NCBI RefSeq assembly: GCF_900240305.1
Contig: NZ_LT964854.1
Coordinates: 2,542,001 to 2,606,000, forward strand
Length of the DNA: 64,000 nt
DNA from: Ottowia massiliensis
Lineage (GTDB): Bacteria > Pseudomonadota > Gammaproteobacteria > Burkholderiales > Burkholderiaceae_C
Direction: 5' to 3'
Made by a program: the position numbers and the translations under genes. The notes under the pieces are model-generated. The model ran no database searches. It was given only the letters and a program-made list of their open reading frames with translations, and had not been told where the DNA came from. This document shows, one piece after another, positions 18,339 through 26,970 of this stretch. Positions within the stretch are counted from its first letter, which is position 1, and each line of letters begins with the position of its first letter.

Positions 18339-20456
18339 TCACGCGGGCACGTCAAAGCTTTGCGGCGGCTGGCCGCTTTGCCAGCGCTGCGCCATGCGGG
18401 TGTAGGCGGCTTCCAGATGGCGGGTGTAGGCGAGGGTGTCGTGCAGGGGGCAGGCGGCGCGGTTTTGCTGCAAACGCAGGCGCAAGGCGGCCAGCTCGGC
18501 CGGGCGGGTGGCCAGGCGCAGGGCGAGGGCTTCGTATTCGGCCAGCGTCGATGTGGCCAGCTCGGGCAGGCCGGCGGCGCGCACGATGCTGGTGGCGCCC
18601 CGGCCCACGTAGGTCTGGCCGGTGCAGGTGAGCACGGGCAGGCCGGCCCACAGGGCGTCTGACGCAGTGGCCAGGGCGTTGTAGGGCAGGGTGTCCAGAA
18701 AGAGGTCGGCCAGCGTGTAGCGGGCCAGGTATTGGTCAAAGCGCGTGCGCTCGGCAAAAACAAGGCGGGCGGGGTCGATGCCCGCCTGCCGCGCTTGCGC
18801 GCGCAAGTTGGCGCTGGCGTCTTCGCTGCCCTTGACGAGCCAGAGCACGCTGCCGGGCACGGCGGCCAGCAGGCGCAGCCAGATGGCAAAGATGTCCGGC
18901 GAAATCTTGTAGTTGCCGCTGAAGGCGCAGAAAACGAAGGCATCGGGCGGCAGCCCCAGCGCCTGGCGCGGCGGCGGCAAGGCGATGGGGCGCTGGCGGT
19001 CGGTGGGCAAATAGCAGCGGGGCAGGCGCACGATGGCTTCGCTGTAGTGGGGCGCCAGCTCGGGCGGCATGAGGGTGGCATCGCCCACGATGTAGTCGAT
19101 GAAAGGCAGGCACAAGGTGCCGGGGTAGCCGATGTAATTGACGGCAATGGGCGCGGGGCGGCGGGCCAGGATGCCCAGGCGCTCGCCGCGCGTGTAGCCC
19201 ATCAGGTCCACGGCGATGTCGATGCCTTGCGCGTGGATGTGGCGCGCGGCCTGCTCGTCGCTCATGGCGCTGGCGTCCACATAGTGCTCAAAGGCATGGC
19301 GCAGGCGCTCGTTCATGCCGCCGCTTTGGCGTTCGCCATAGGCGTAGGCGTAAATCTCGAAGCGGCTGCGGTCGTGCAGCTCGAACACTTCGGCCAGCAC
19401 GCGCATGACGGCGTGCTGCACGTAATCCGCCGAGAGGTAGGCAATGCGGATGCGGCCCGGCGAAAGCGCCTTTTTGGCCGGCAGCGGCGCGGGCGCCGGC
19501 AGGTAGCGCCTGGCGGCCAGCGACGAGCACAGGCGGTTGCTGGCGGCATCGCCGCTTTGGGCCTGCCAGGTCAGCGGCGACACGGCCGCCCTGCCCTGCT
19601 GCATGGCCGCCTCGATGCGGGCCTGCCATTCGGGCAGGCGCGCCCAGGCGGCGGCCTGTCGCAGGTCTTGCAGCACCATGCCGGGCAGGTCTTCCTCATC
19701 GGGCAGCAAGGCCAGCGCCTTTTCAAACTCGCCAGCGGCCTGCTCGAAGCACTGCAAGTCTTCCAGCGCCTGGGCCTGCAAAAGATGGGCTTGCGCGGCA
19801 GATGCGGCGTCTTGCGCGGATGCCGCCGCGCCGGGCAAGGCCCGCCCCGCCTGCAACTGCTGCACGCTTTGCAGCAACTGGGCGGCGGCCTTCTGGTTGT
19901 CTTCGGCGCTGGCGCCCACGTCTTTGCGCATGAGCGAGGAGGCGGCGGGCGCCACGGCTTCCGTGCGGCCCAGGCCCAGCCGCGCCTGCAAGGCCGCATG
20001 CGCTTGCGCGGCCGGCTCCAGCGCGGGCAGCAGCGCCAGCGCGCGGGCGTGGTCATTCAGCGCTTCTTCCAGCCGGCCCAGCCCTTCTCTGGCCACGCCC
20101 CGGCGGTGAAAGGCGGCGGCGTAATCGGGCTTGAGCGCCACGGCGCGGTCAAAAGCCGCCACGGCCTGCTCCAGCCGCCCCAGCGCCAGCAGAATGTTGC
20201 CCAGGTTGTTTTGCAAGATGGCGTGATCGGCCTGCACCTGCGCGGCCTGCTCCAGCCAGCCCAGCGCCTGCTCCAGCTGCCCTTGCTGCGCGAGCGTGGT
20301 GCCCAGCAGGTAGAGCGCGTCAAAGTGCCGCGCGTCGCGCTGCAAAACCTGCGCGTAGCACTGGCGCGCCTGCTCCAGCTGGCCCAGATGCTGGTGGGCC
20401 AGGCCCTGCTTGAACAAGATGCTGATGTCGGAAGCGGCAGAAGGCATGGCAGGCAT
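18339..20456 (-). CDS. TPR-repeat O-GlcNAc transferase-like (GT41) glycosyltransferase
   Basis: This is 705 residues from MPAMPSAASDISILFKQGLA. The longer open frame to 20633 lacks family-like sequence. Residues about 10-165 are TPR units (for example AILQNNLGNILLALGRLEQA). An Ala/Gln-rich helical middle follows. From about 330 the GT41 catalytic domain appears: RIRIAYLSADYVQHAVMRVL, VDLMGYTRGERLGILARRPA, YIGYPGT and DLFLDTLPYNALATASDALW. Bacterial members glycosylate proteins or cell-surface targets from nucleotide sugars. The acceptor cannot be read from the sequence. It is a single gene, not in an obvious operon. Confidence 0.9.
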   Translation of the reverse strand: MPAMPSAASDISILFKQGLAHQHLGQLEQARQCYAQVLQRDARHFDALYLLGTTLAQQGQLEQALGWLEQAAQVQADHAILQNNLGNILLALGRLEQAVAAFDRAVALKPDYAAAFHRRGVAREGLGRLEEALNDHARALALLPALEPAAQAHAALQARLGLGRTEAVAPAASSLMRKDVGASAEDNQKAAAQLLQSVQQLQAGRALPGAAASAQDAASAAQAHLLQAQALEDLQCFEQAAGEFEKALALLPDEEDLPGMVLQDLRQAAAWARLPEWQARIEAAMQQGRAAVSPLTWQAQSGDAASNRLCSSLAARRYLPAPAPLPAKKALSPGRIRIAYLSADYVQHAVMRVLAEVFELHDRSRFEIYAYAYGERQSGGMNERLRHAFEHYVDASAMSDEQAARHIHAQGIDIAVDLMGYTRGERLGILARRPAPIAVNYIGYPGTLCLPFIDYIVGDATLMPPELAPHYSEAIVRLPRCYLPTDRQRPIALPPPRQALGLPPDAFVFCAFSGNYKISPDIFAIWLRLLAAVPGSVLWLVKGSEDASANLRAQARQAGIDPARLVFAERTRFDQYLARYTLADLFLDTLPYNALATASDALWAGLPVLTCTGQTYVGRGATSIVRAAGLPELATSTLAEYEALALRLATRPAELAALRLRLQQNRAACPLHDTLAYTRHLEAAYTRMAQRWQSGQPPQSFDVPA

Positions 20457-20757
20457 GAAAGCTGGGCGCGCAAGGCAAAAGGCGCCGATGCTAATCAATG
20501 GCCCCGCACGGGCCGAGATGTATTTTTTTCTGCGGATTTGCGATTTTTCTGATGTCGTTGTAGCACAATGAAACGTATCCGCTTTGAACTTTGGTATGCC
20601 TTGCAAGAACCTGCCTGGTCTGCGGCATTGCAAATGTCTTGATGGGCGGCAAGCGGACCATCAAATCCGTCTGCTGCTTGTGCGCCTTGCCGCCCCTCGC
20701 GGCCAGGCTCTGGACAGGTTCCGAAGGCTTTTTCAACTCGCTTGGGAGACAGGGCTT
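20457..20757. other. Divergent promoter region between GT41 gene and binding-protein gene
   Basis: About 300 bases separate two divergently transcribed genes, so promoters for both should lie here. I see an A/T-rich patch at about 20515-20580 and an IS-end-like CTCTGGACAGGTTCCG at 20708-20723, but no coding sequence and no full repeat copy. Confidence 0.4.
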
Positions 20758-21663
20758 ATGCGTTATTTACCGGGTTTGGCCTGGCGCGGCCTGGCCGCCG
20801 TGGCGCTGGCTGCGTGCGCGGCCACAGCGGCTGCGGCAGACATCACGCTGGAAAAAATCAAACACACGGGCGTCATCACCATTGGCTACCGCGCCTCGGC
20901 CGCACCTTTTTCGTTTGACGCCGCGCCCGGCAAGCCTGCGGGCTACGCCATCGACATCTGCCAGCGCCTGGTGGCCCAGTTGCGCGAGCAGCTGCACCTG
21001 CCTTCGCTGCAAGTGCGCTATGTGCTGGCCAACGCCGCCGAGCGCGTGGCCAAGCTCGACAGCGGCGAAATGCAGATGGAGTGCTCCGACTCCACCAACA
21101 CCAAGGAGCGCCGCGAACAGGCAGCCTTCGCCCCCGCCTACTACTACGCAGGCACGCGCCTGCTGGTGCGCGCCGACGACAGCGCCGACAGCCTGGCGCA
21201 AATGGACGGCCGCTCCGTCGCCGTGATCGCAGGCTCCACCGGCCAGGCCATTGCCAAGGCGCGCAAGGACGCGGGGGTGAACCTGAACATCATCGAAGTG
21301 CCCAACGCCGCCGCAGGCGTGCGCGCCGTGGTTGAAAAGCGCGCCGACGGCACGCTCTCTGACGACATCGTGCTGCTGGATCAGGCCAAGATGCTCAAAG
21401 ACACCGTCAAGGTGGTCGGCCCCAAGATGTCGGTAGAGCCGCTGGCCATCATGCTGCCGCGCCACTCGCCCGACTTCCGCAACCTCATCGTCCGCAGCAT
21501 GCTCGATTTGCTGCGCGATGGCGTGGTGCAGCAGCTCTACCAGACCTGGTTTGAAAACCCCATGCCCGTGCGCGGCTACTCGCTGGGAACGCCCCCTGAC
21601 GCCTTACTGAAAGACGCCTTCCGCCGCCCCAGCGAATTCGTCTCTGAATGGACGGTGATGTAG
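20758..21663 (+). CDS. Amino-acid-type ABC transporter substrate-binding protein (SBP family 3)
   Basis: This is a 301-residue periplasmic protein starting at the ATG preceded by GGGAGAC. A signal peptide runs to about residue 28 (AAATAAAAD). The body matches SBP_bac_3 proteins of the glutamate/aspartate type: GVITIGYRASAAPFSF, PAGYAIDICQRLV, MECSDSTNTKERREQAAFAP and LSDDIVLLDQAK. No permease or ATPase is adjacent, so the transporter partners are elsewhere or missing. The ligand (an acidic amino acid) is inferred from similarity only. Confidence 0.85.
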   Translation: MRYLPGLAWRGLAAVALAACAATAAAADITLEKIKHTGVITIGYRASAAPFSFDAAPGKPAGYAIDICQRLVAQLREQLHLPSLQVRYVLANAAERVAKLDSGEMQMECSDSTNTKERREQAAFAPAYYYAGTRLLVRADDSADSLAQMDGRSVAVIAGSTGQAIAKARKDAGVNLNIIEVPNAAAGVRAVVEKRADGTLSDDIVLLDQAKMLKDTVKVVGPKMSVEPLAIMLPRHSPDFRNLIVRSMLDLLRDGVVQQLYQTWFENPMPVRGYSLGTPPDALLKDAFRRPSEFVSEWTVM

Positions 21664-21830
21664 GCGCTAGCCCGCTGGCCCGCCCGGCAACCCAATTGCC
21701 GCTTTTCGCGAAAGATGGTTTGCTGCGCCGCCATCCCTGGCGCCCAGAACCCCATTGCCCTTCAAGCCGAAGCCGGGGCAGGCGGCAGCCCGGAAACTTG
21801 CCGTCTGGCCGCAAGCAGCTTCAAAAGCAA

Positions 21831-21922
21831 ATTTTTTGCTTCTTAATCCATAGCATTACGTCCTAGAGGAAACTGCGGGAAACGGCCTTTTCACCCCCTT
21901 GAATTTGCTCCTGTTTCTGATG
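21831..21922 (+). repeat. Dispersed repeat, copy F, reaching the tilS start
   Basis: The copy contains CCATAGCATTACGTCCTAG and TTGAATTTGCTCCTGTTTCTG. Its last bases TTTCTGATG include the ATG used for tilS, so the repeat appears to form the tilS 5' end. Confidence 0.85.
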
Positions 21923-22972
21923 CACTCCTCCCCTTCTCGCGTGCCCTGCCCCGCCGCTGGCGAAGCCGCTTGCGTTGATACCGCCCTGGCCGCCTTCGCC
22001 CGCCAGCGTCCGCCTTTGCCTCTGGGCGTGGCTTATTCGGGCGGGGCCGATTCCACGGCGCTGCTGCTGGGCTGCGCGCGGCTGTGGCCGGGGCAAGTGG
22101 TGGCGCTGCACGTCAATCACGGCCTGCAAGAAGCGGCCAGCGCCTTTGAAAGCCACTGCGCCGCCTTCTGCCAGCGCCTGGGCGTGCCCTTGCGCGTGCG
22201 GCACGTGCAGGCCGCCCACGCCAAGGGCGAAAGCCCCGAAGCCGCTGCTCGCGCGCACCGCTACGAAGCCCTGCTGGCGCTGGCCGCCGAGCCGCCCGCC
22301 TTGCGCGCCATCGCGCTGGCGCAGCATGCTGACGACCAGGTGGAAACCGTGCTGCTGGCCCTCTCGCGCGGCGCGGGCCTGCCGGGCCTGGCCGCCATGC
22401 CCGCCCGCTGGCAGCGTGGCGGCCTGGCCTGGGCGCGTCCTTTTCTGCGCGTGCCCGGCGCGGCCCTGCGCGAGTGGCTGGCGAAGCAGGGCCTGAAAGC
22501 CGTCGAAGAAAACAGCGCGGGAAACGACGCAGGAAACAGTGCAGAAATGGGCTGGGTGGAAGACCCCAGCAACGCCAGCGCGCGCTACACGCGCAACCGC
22601 ATCCGCGCCCAGGTGCTGCCCGCGCTGCAAGCAGCGCTGCCCGGCTTTCGCGCCGCCTTCGCGCGCAGCGCCGCCCACGCGGCCCAGGCGCAGCAACTGC
22701 TGCAAGAAGTGGCCGCGCAAGACCTGGCCGCCTGCGGCGCAGCACCGCCCGTCATCGCCGCCTTGCAAGCGCTCAGCCCCGCCCGCCAGGCCAATGTGCT
22801 GCGCTACTGGCTGGCCAGCTGCCACGCCAGCGCACCCAGCAGCGCGCAAATGACCGAGCTGCTCGCCCAGATTGCCGCCTGCACCACGCGCGGCCATCGC
22901 CTGCGCCTGAAAGTGGGGGCGGGCTACGTGCTGCGCCAGGGCGAGCGCCTGCAATGGCTTGAAAACGGATGA
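21920..22972 (+). CDS. tilS: tRNA(Ile)-lysidine synthase TilS
   Basis: This is 350 residues. The PP-loop ATP pyrophosphatase motif VAYSGGADSTALL lies at about 38-50, followed by ALHVNHGLQ and LAQHADDQVETVLL, which identify TilS. It makes lysidine at the wobble base of the AUA-reading tRNA(Ile) and is normally essential. The C-terminal substrate-binding part is short. The first in-frame ATG sits in the end of a dispersed-repeat copy and has no purine-rich ribosome site before it, because CCTGTTTCTG precedes it. The next plausible start would be well inside the protein, so 21920 is kept. Confidence 0.93.
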   Translation: MHSSPSRVPCPAAGEAACVDTALAAFARQRPPLPLGVAYSGGADSTALLLGCARLWPGQVVALHVNHGLQEAASAFESHCAAFCQRLGVPLRVRHVQAAHAKGESPEAAARAHRYEALLALAAEPPALRAIALAQHADDQVETVLLALSRGAGLPGLAAMPARWQRGGLAWARPFLRVPGAALREWLAKQGLKAVEENSAGNDAGNSAEMGWVEDPSNASARYTRNRIRAQVLPALQAALPGFRAAFARSAAHAAQAQQLLQEVAAQDLAACGAAPPVIAALQALSPARQANVLRYWLASCHASAPSSAQMTELLAQIAACTTRGHRLRLKVGAGYVLRQGERLQWLENG

Positions 22973-23062
22973 GCGCGGGCAGAGCGCGGCGCTGAAAACC
23001 TGCTCACCATCCGTCTGCGCACCAGTTTTTGCAGCCTCCCGTGCCCTGAAAAACAGCGCTGG

Positions 23063-23148
23063 TTTCGCTACTGCTTAAATAGCGATAAAGCCCGTGAAAC
23101 CGTACGGCAAAGGCATTTTCAGAGTTCCAAATCTGCTCCAAAAAAGAG
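23063..23148 (+). repeat. Dispersed repeat, divergent copy G
   Basis: TTTCGCTACTG, AATAGCGATAAAG, GGCATTTTCAGAGTTCC and AAATCTGCTCC keep the order and spacing of the other copies, but the CCTAGTGG core has changed to CCCGTGAA. An IS-end-like TTTGAACAGGCTCCC lies at 23208-23222. Otherwise 22973-23338 holds nothing recognisable. Confidence 0.6.
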
Positions 23149-23338
23149 TCAAGCGCGCCAAACCCGGGGCTGTGCGTGGCTGGCGCACTTGCGCTCACGG
23201 CCAGGTCTTTGAACAGGCTCCCCAAACTGGTCCGCAGTCCGTTCACCCGCGAGAAGAGCTGTCCAGCGTACGCCGCAGCCAAGCTGCAAACGGTGGCCAT
23301 GAACGTGCGGCAGGCTGAACGCGCAGCCGCCCTGCCCT

Positions 23339-24242
23339 TCACTGCCGCGCCGCATACTGCCGCCGCAGCGCCTGCGTCAGCCAGTCAAACACGGCCAGCA
23401 CGCGGGCTGGCGTCATGCTGCGCTGCGGGCGATAGAGAAACAGGCTCCAGCTTGCGCGGCGCAGGCTGGGAAACAGCTCCACCAGCCGCCCCTCTTGCAG
23501 CGGCGCGCGGCACAGGTCGTCAGGCAGCAGGGCGCACACGCGGCCAGCCAGCGCGGCGGCCAGCTCGCTGCAAGGATCATTGCTGACAAAGCGTGGCAGC
23601 GCAGGCGTCAGGTGCAGCCCGTCATTCACGGGCCAGCCCCAGGAGCGGCCCGTTTCGGCATGGATCAGGCTGCTGGCGGGAAAGCGCCGGCGCAAATCTT
23701 CCAGATCGCGCGGCGGCCCCAGGCGCGCCAGCAGCTGCGGCGCGGCCACGAACAGGTCGCGCGTTTGCGCGATGCGGCGCACGATCATCAGCGGCTGCGG
23801 CTCCAGGCCCAGGCGCACGCCCATGTCGATGCAGTTCTCCACGGCATTCAGACGCGCCTCATCCACGCGCCAGTCAATCACCCAATCTGGGTAATCAGCG
23901 CAGCGCGCCAGCAAGTCAGCCAGCAGCGCCTCGTTGCCAGGCAAGCGCGGCACGGTAATGCGCACCACGCCCGCCATCTCGTCATCCTTTTGCCGCGCCG
24001 TGGCAAAAAGCTTCTCGCCATCCAGCAAGAACTGCCGCGCGCGGCAAAAAACGCGTGCCAAAGTCAGTCAGCCGCACCTGGCGCGTGCTGCGGGCAAACA
24101 GCGGCTCGCCCAAAGCCGCTTCCAGCTCGGCAATCGCACGCGTCACCACCTGCGGTGAAACCGAAAGGCGTGATGCCGCCTGCCGAAATTGCAGCGTCTG
24201 CGCCGCCGCGCAAAAGTACCTGAGCGCCTCCAGCCGATTCAT
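23339..24242 (-). pseudogene. LysR-type transcriptional regulator, frameshifted in a homopolymer
   Basis: The first frame (start 24242) gives a clean LysR winged-helix N-terminus: MNRLEALRYFCAAAQTLQFR, QAASRLSVSPQVVTRAIAEL and RQVRLTDFGTR. It then goes off frame. The second frame continues RARQFLLDGEKLFATARQ through the effector domain to 23339. The break is at a run of six A (six T on the coding strand) at 24046-24051. Removing one base restores TDFGTR-FCRARQFLLDG and a protein of about 300 residues. This is either a true frameshift or a read error. It is divergent from the hydrolase gene at 24349, the usual layout for a LysR regulator and its target. Confidence 0.85.
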
Positions 24243-24348
24243 GAGTTCCTCTTTGGCGAATAGTCAATTCCAAAATGATTCATTGTGCCGGAGCAACCGG
24301 CCCCCAATAATCCATTTCATTCCATTCACCAGCAGCAAGGAGCCGCCC

Positions 24349-25491
24349 ATGAACCACCCCTTTCTCAGAACTTTCATGCAAACCGCCGCAGCCCTGGCAT
24401 TCACTCTGACCGCCCCGGCCCTGGCCGATATTCACGTCACCCATATGAAAGGAACCCAAGCCATGTCACTCACCGAGCAATGGGACAAGATATTCCCAAA
24501 ATCCGACAAAGTGGAACACCGCAAAATCACCTTCAAAAACCGCTATGGCATCACATTGGCAGGCGACTTGTATATGCCAAAAAACATCCGCCCCGGCCAG
24601 AAGCTGCCTGCGATTGCCGTGGCCGGCGCATTCGGCGCGGTGAAGGAGCAGTCCAGCGGGCTGTACGCGCAAACAATGGCCGAACGCGGCTTTGTAACCC
24701 TGGCGTTTGACCCGTCCTACCTTGGCGAATCGGGCGGCGAGCCACGCAATATGGCATCGCCCGACATCAATACCGAAGACTTTTCCGCCGCCGTCGATTT
24801 TCTCGGCCTGCAAAATTTCGTGAACCGCGAGCAAATCGGCATCTTGGGCATTTGCGGCTGGGGCGGCATGGCGCTGAACGCCGCCGCCAGCGACACCCGC
24901 ATCAAGGCGGTTGCCACCAGCACCATGTACGACATGACCCGCGTTATGGCCAACGGCTATGAAATCAATATGAAGCAAAACGCCCTGGGCGGCTACGACC
25001 GCGCCCCCGCGCAAACCGCCGAAGCACGCTACCAAATGAAAACGCAGTTGAACAATGGCCGCTGGGACGCCGCACAAAACAGCTACGCCACCCTTGCGCC
25101 CGCCAACAATCTTGACCCCGAAAAAGACATCACCGCCGACACGCCAAAGTTCATTGCCGAATATGCACAGTTCTACCGCACGAAACGCGGCTTCCACCCG
25201 CGCGCGGTCAATTCCAATCCGCAAGGTTCGTGGGCAAATACCGTTCCGCTGGCATTCATCAATATGCCGATTCTGCAACGCGCCAGTGAATTACGCGCAC
25301 CCGCCTTAATCGTGCATGGTGAAAAGGCGCATTCCCGCTATTTCAGCGAAGACGCGTTCAAATCGCTGGGCAGCCCAAACAAGGAGCTATACATCGTGCC
25401 GGGCGCGAGCCACACGGATTTGTACGACAATGCACGCGGCAAGATTCCGTTTGACAAGTTCGAGCAGTTCTTCAAGGCAAATTTGAAATAA
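24349..25491 (+). CDS. Secreted alpha/beta hydrolase, dienelactone-hydrolase/X-Pro peptidase-like
   Basis: This is 380 residues from the ATG that follows AAGGAG. A signal peptide ends at ALADIHV. The core shows LAGDLYMPKNIRPGQKLPAI, DPSYLGESGGEPRNM and the nucleophile-elbow region GILGICGWGGMALNAA, with Cys where Ser is common. The C-terminal histidine lies in VPGASHTDLYD. Such proteins are esterase-like with unknown substrates. It is divergent from the frameshifted LysR gene. GC content falls here, marking the left side of a segment with Neisseriaceae-like features. Confidence 0.8.
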   Translation: MNHPFLRTFMQTAAALAFTLTAPALADIHVTHMKGTQAMSLTEQWDKIFPKSDKVEHRKITFKNRYGITLAGDLYMPKNIRPGQKLPAIAVAGAFGAVKEQSSGLYAQTMAERGFVTLAFDPSYLGESGGEPRNMASPDINTEDFSAAVDFLGLQNFVNREQIGILGICGWGGMALNAAASDTRIKAVATSTMYDMTRVMANGYEINMKQNALGGYDRAPAQTAEARYQMKTQLNNGRWDAAQNSYATLAPANNLDPEKDITADTPKFIAEYAQFYRTKRGFHPRAVNSNPQGSWANTVPLAFINMPILQRASELRAPALIVHGEKAHSRYFSEDAFKSLGSPNKELYIVPGASHTDLYDNARGKIPFDKFEQFFKANLK

Positions 25492-25690
25492 GGCGGACCG
25501 AAACGCGGTTTCAACGAAGCCCAAAATCAGCCCGAATATGCAAACACAGTCTGAAAAGGCCGCCTGAAGACAGAGCAGACGCAGGGCGGGTTTCAGCTCA
25601 CCAAGCAGCGAAACCCAAAAACGCTGGACTGAAACCCACTCTGCGCCCGCCAGCCGGTCAGCCTGATAAACGCCCAATGAGGCCATCATC

Positions 25691-26053
25691 ATGAAAAATG
25701 CCGTTATCTACATACATGGCCAAGGCGGAAATGCAAAAGAAGCTGACTACTATAAAAAATTTTTCGACAGCGAACATGTGATCATGGGGTTTGATTACAA
25801 ATCGAGATTCCCGTGGGAGGCCCAATTGGAGTTTCCTGATTTTTTTGATCTCGCAACTTCTCAATACAATAAAATCTATTTAATAGCCAACAGCATTGGC
25901 GCCTATTATTCCATGATCACTTCTTTGGAAATCATGATGAACTTCGCAAACAAGATCGGCGCTACCGTCACCGTCATGAACCATGGAGAACATTGGTTTC
26001 ATACAGAGGAACAAATGAACTTCCTGGATAAATGGTTCAAGAAATTCATATAA
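25691..26053 (+). pseudogene. Small alpha/beta hydrolase with internal deletion
   Basis: This is a 120-residue product of much lower GC than its neighbours. The N-terminus (NAVIYIHGQGGNAKEA), the nucleophile elbow (IANSIGAYYSM) and the C-terminal His motif (NHGEHWFHTEEQM) all match a hydrolase family of about 200 residues. The lid and acid-residue region between elbow and C-terminus is missing: about 70-80 residues are gone without breaking the frame. The start ATG is clear. It may be an inactive, in-frame deletion product of a foreign gene. The deletion is inferred from my memory of the family length. Confidence 0.6.
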
Positions 26054-26142
26054 AACTTCAAAAGGCGCCCTCATATCAAGGCGGGCCAACTAAAGTTTTA
26101 CAGCGGCTCCGGCAGGCATCAATGCCCAAACCGCACGGCGGC

Positions 26143-26970
26143 CTACCCCAGCAAGGCCTGCCGCACTGCTGCCTGTTCGTGCGGGTCCATCTGGTGAAAC
26201 TGACTGATCAGCTGCGCTGCATTGGGCGTATCGGCGGTGGAAAACAGGGATTTCACATAATCGTTTGCAGGCCGGTTTTTGATTTCTTCCGGCGCGCCGA
26301 TCTGCACCAGTTTGCCGTTGTGCATCACGCCGATACGGCAGGCGAGCCTCAAGGCTTCCTGCATATCGTGGGTCACGAAAACGATGGTGGCGCCCAATTT
26401 CTTGTGAATCATGGCAATTTGGTCTTGCAGCACGGCTCGCACCAGCGGGTCAAGCGCGGAAAAGGGTTCATCCATCAGCAGCACCTGGGGTTTGGCGGCA
26501 ATGGCGCGCAAAATGCCAATGCGTTGCTGTTCGCCGCCGGAAAGCTCGTGCGGATAACGGTCGCGGTAATGTTCGGGCGAAAGTTCCACCAGCTCCAATA
26601 ATTCATTCACGCGCGCTCTGCGCTCGGCTTTTTGCCAGCCCAGAATATCGGGCATGAGCGCGATGTTTTGCGCCACGGTCATGGTGGGAAACAGGGCAAT
26701 CTGCTGCAACACATAGCCGATCTGGTGGCGAAGCTGGCGGATGTCGTAATCCTTAATGCGCTTGCCGTGCAGGTAAACATTGCCGTCAGTCGGTTCAATC
26801 AGCGCATTGATCATGCGCAAAGTGGTTGATTTGCCGCTGCCCGAACCGCCCACCAACACGAAAAACTCGCCCTGATAAATGGTGAAATCCAGTTCACGCA
26901 CGGCATATTTTCCGTCATACTGCTTGCCTGCGCCGCGAAATTCGATAAACGGAACAAGATTATCTGGCAT
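26143..26970 (-). CDS. Osmoprotectant/glycine betaine-type ABC transporter ATP-binding protein
   Basis: This is a 275-residue ATPase with Walker A GGSGSGKST (41-49), a Q-loop in GYVLQQIALFP, signature LSGGEQQRIG, Walker B LLMDEPFSALDP and the His switch VFVTHDM. The motif pattern and the C-terminal stretch fit the ProV/OpuCA class that imports compatible solutes. The start overlaps the end of the upstream oxidoreductase gene by 11 bases. The partner permease/binding fusion is at 28970-30484, separated by two oxidoreductase genes on the same strand. Confidence 0.9.
   Translation of the reverse strand: MPDNLVPFIEFRGAGKQYDGKYAVRELDFTIYQGEFFVLVGGSGSGKSTTLRMINALIEPTDGNVYLHGKRIKDYDIRQLRHQIGYVLQQIALFPTMTVAQNIALMPDILGWQKAERRARVNELLELVELSPEHYRDRYPHELSGGEQQRIGILRAIAAKPQVLLMDEPFSALDPLVRAVLQDQIAMIHKKLGATIVFVTHDMQEALRLACRIGVMHNGKLVQIGAPEEIKNRPANDYVKSLFSTADTPNAAQLISQFHQMDPHEQAAVRQALLG

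Noticed and set aside
18732..20552. Antisense open frame of 606 codons over the GT41 gene
   Set aside because: It is a shadow of a clear TPR/GT41 protein with no start context.
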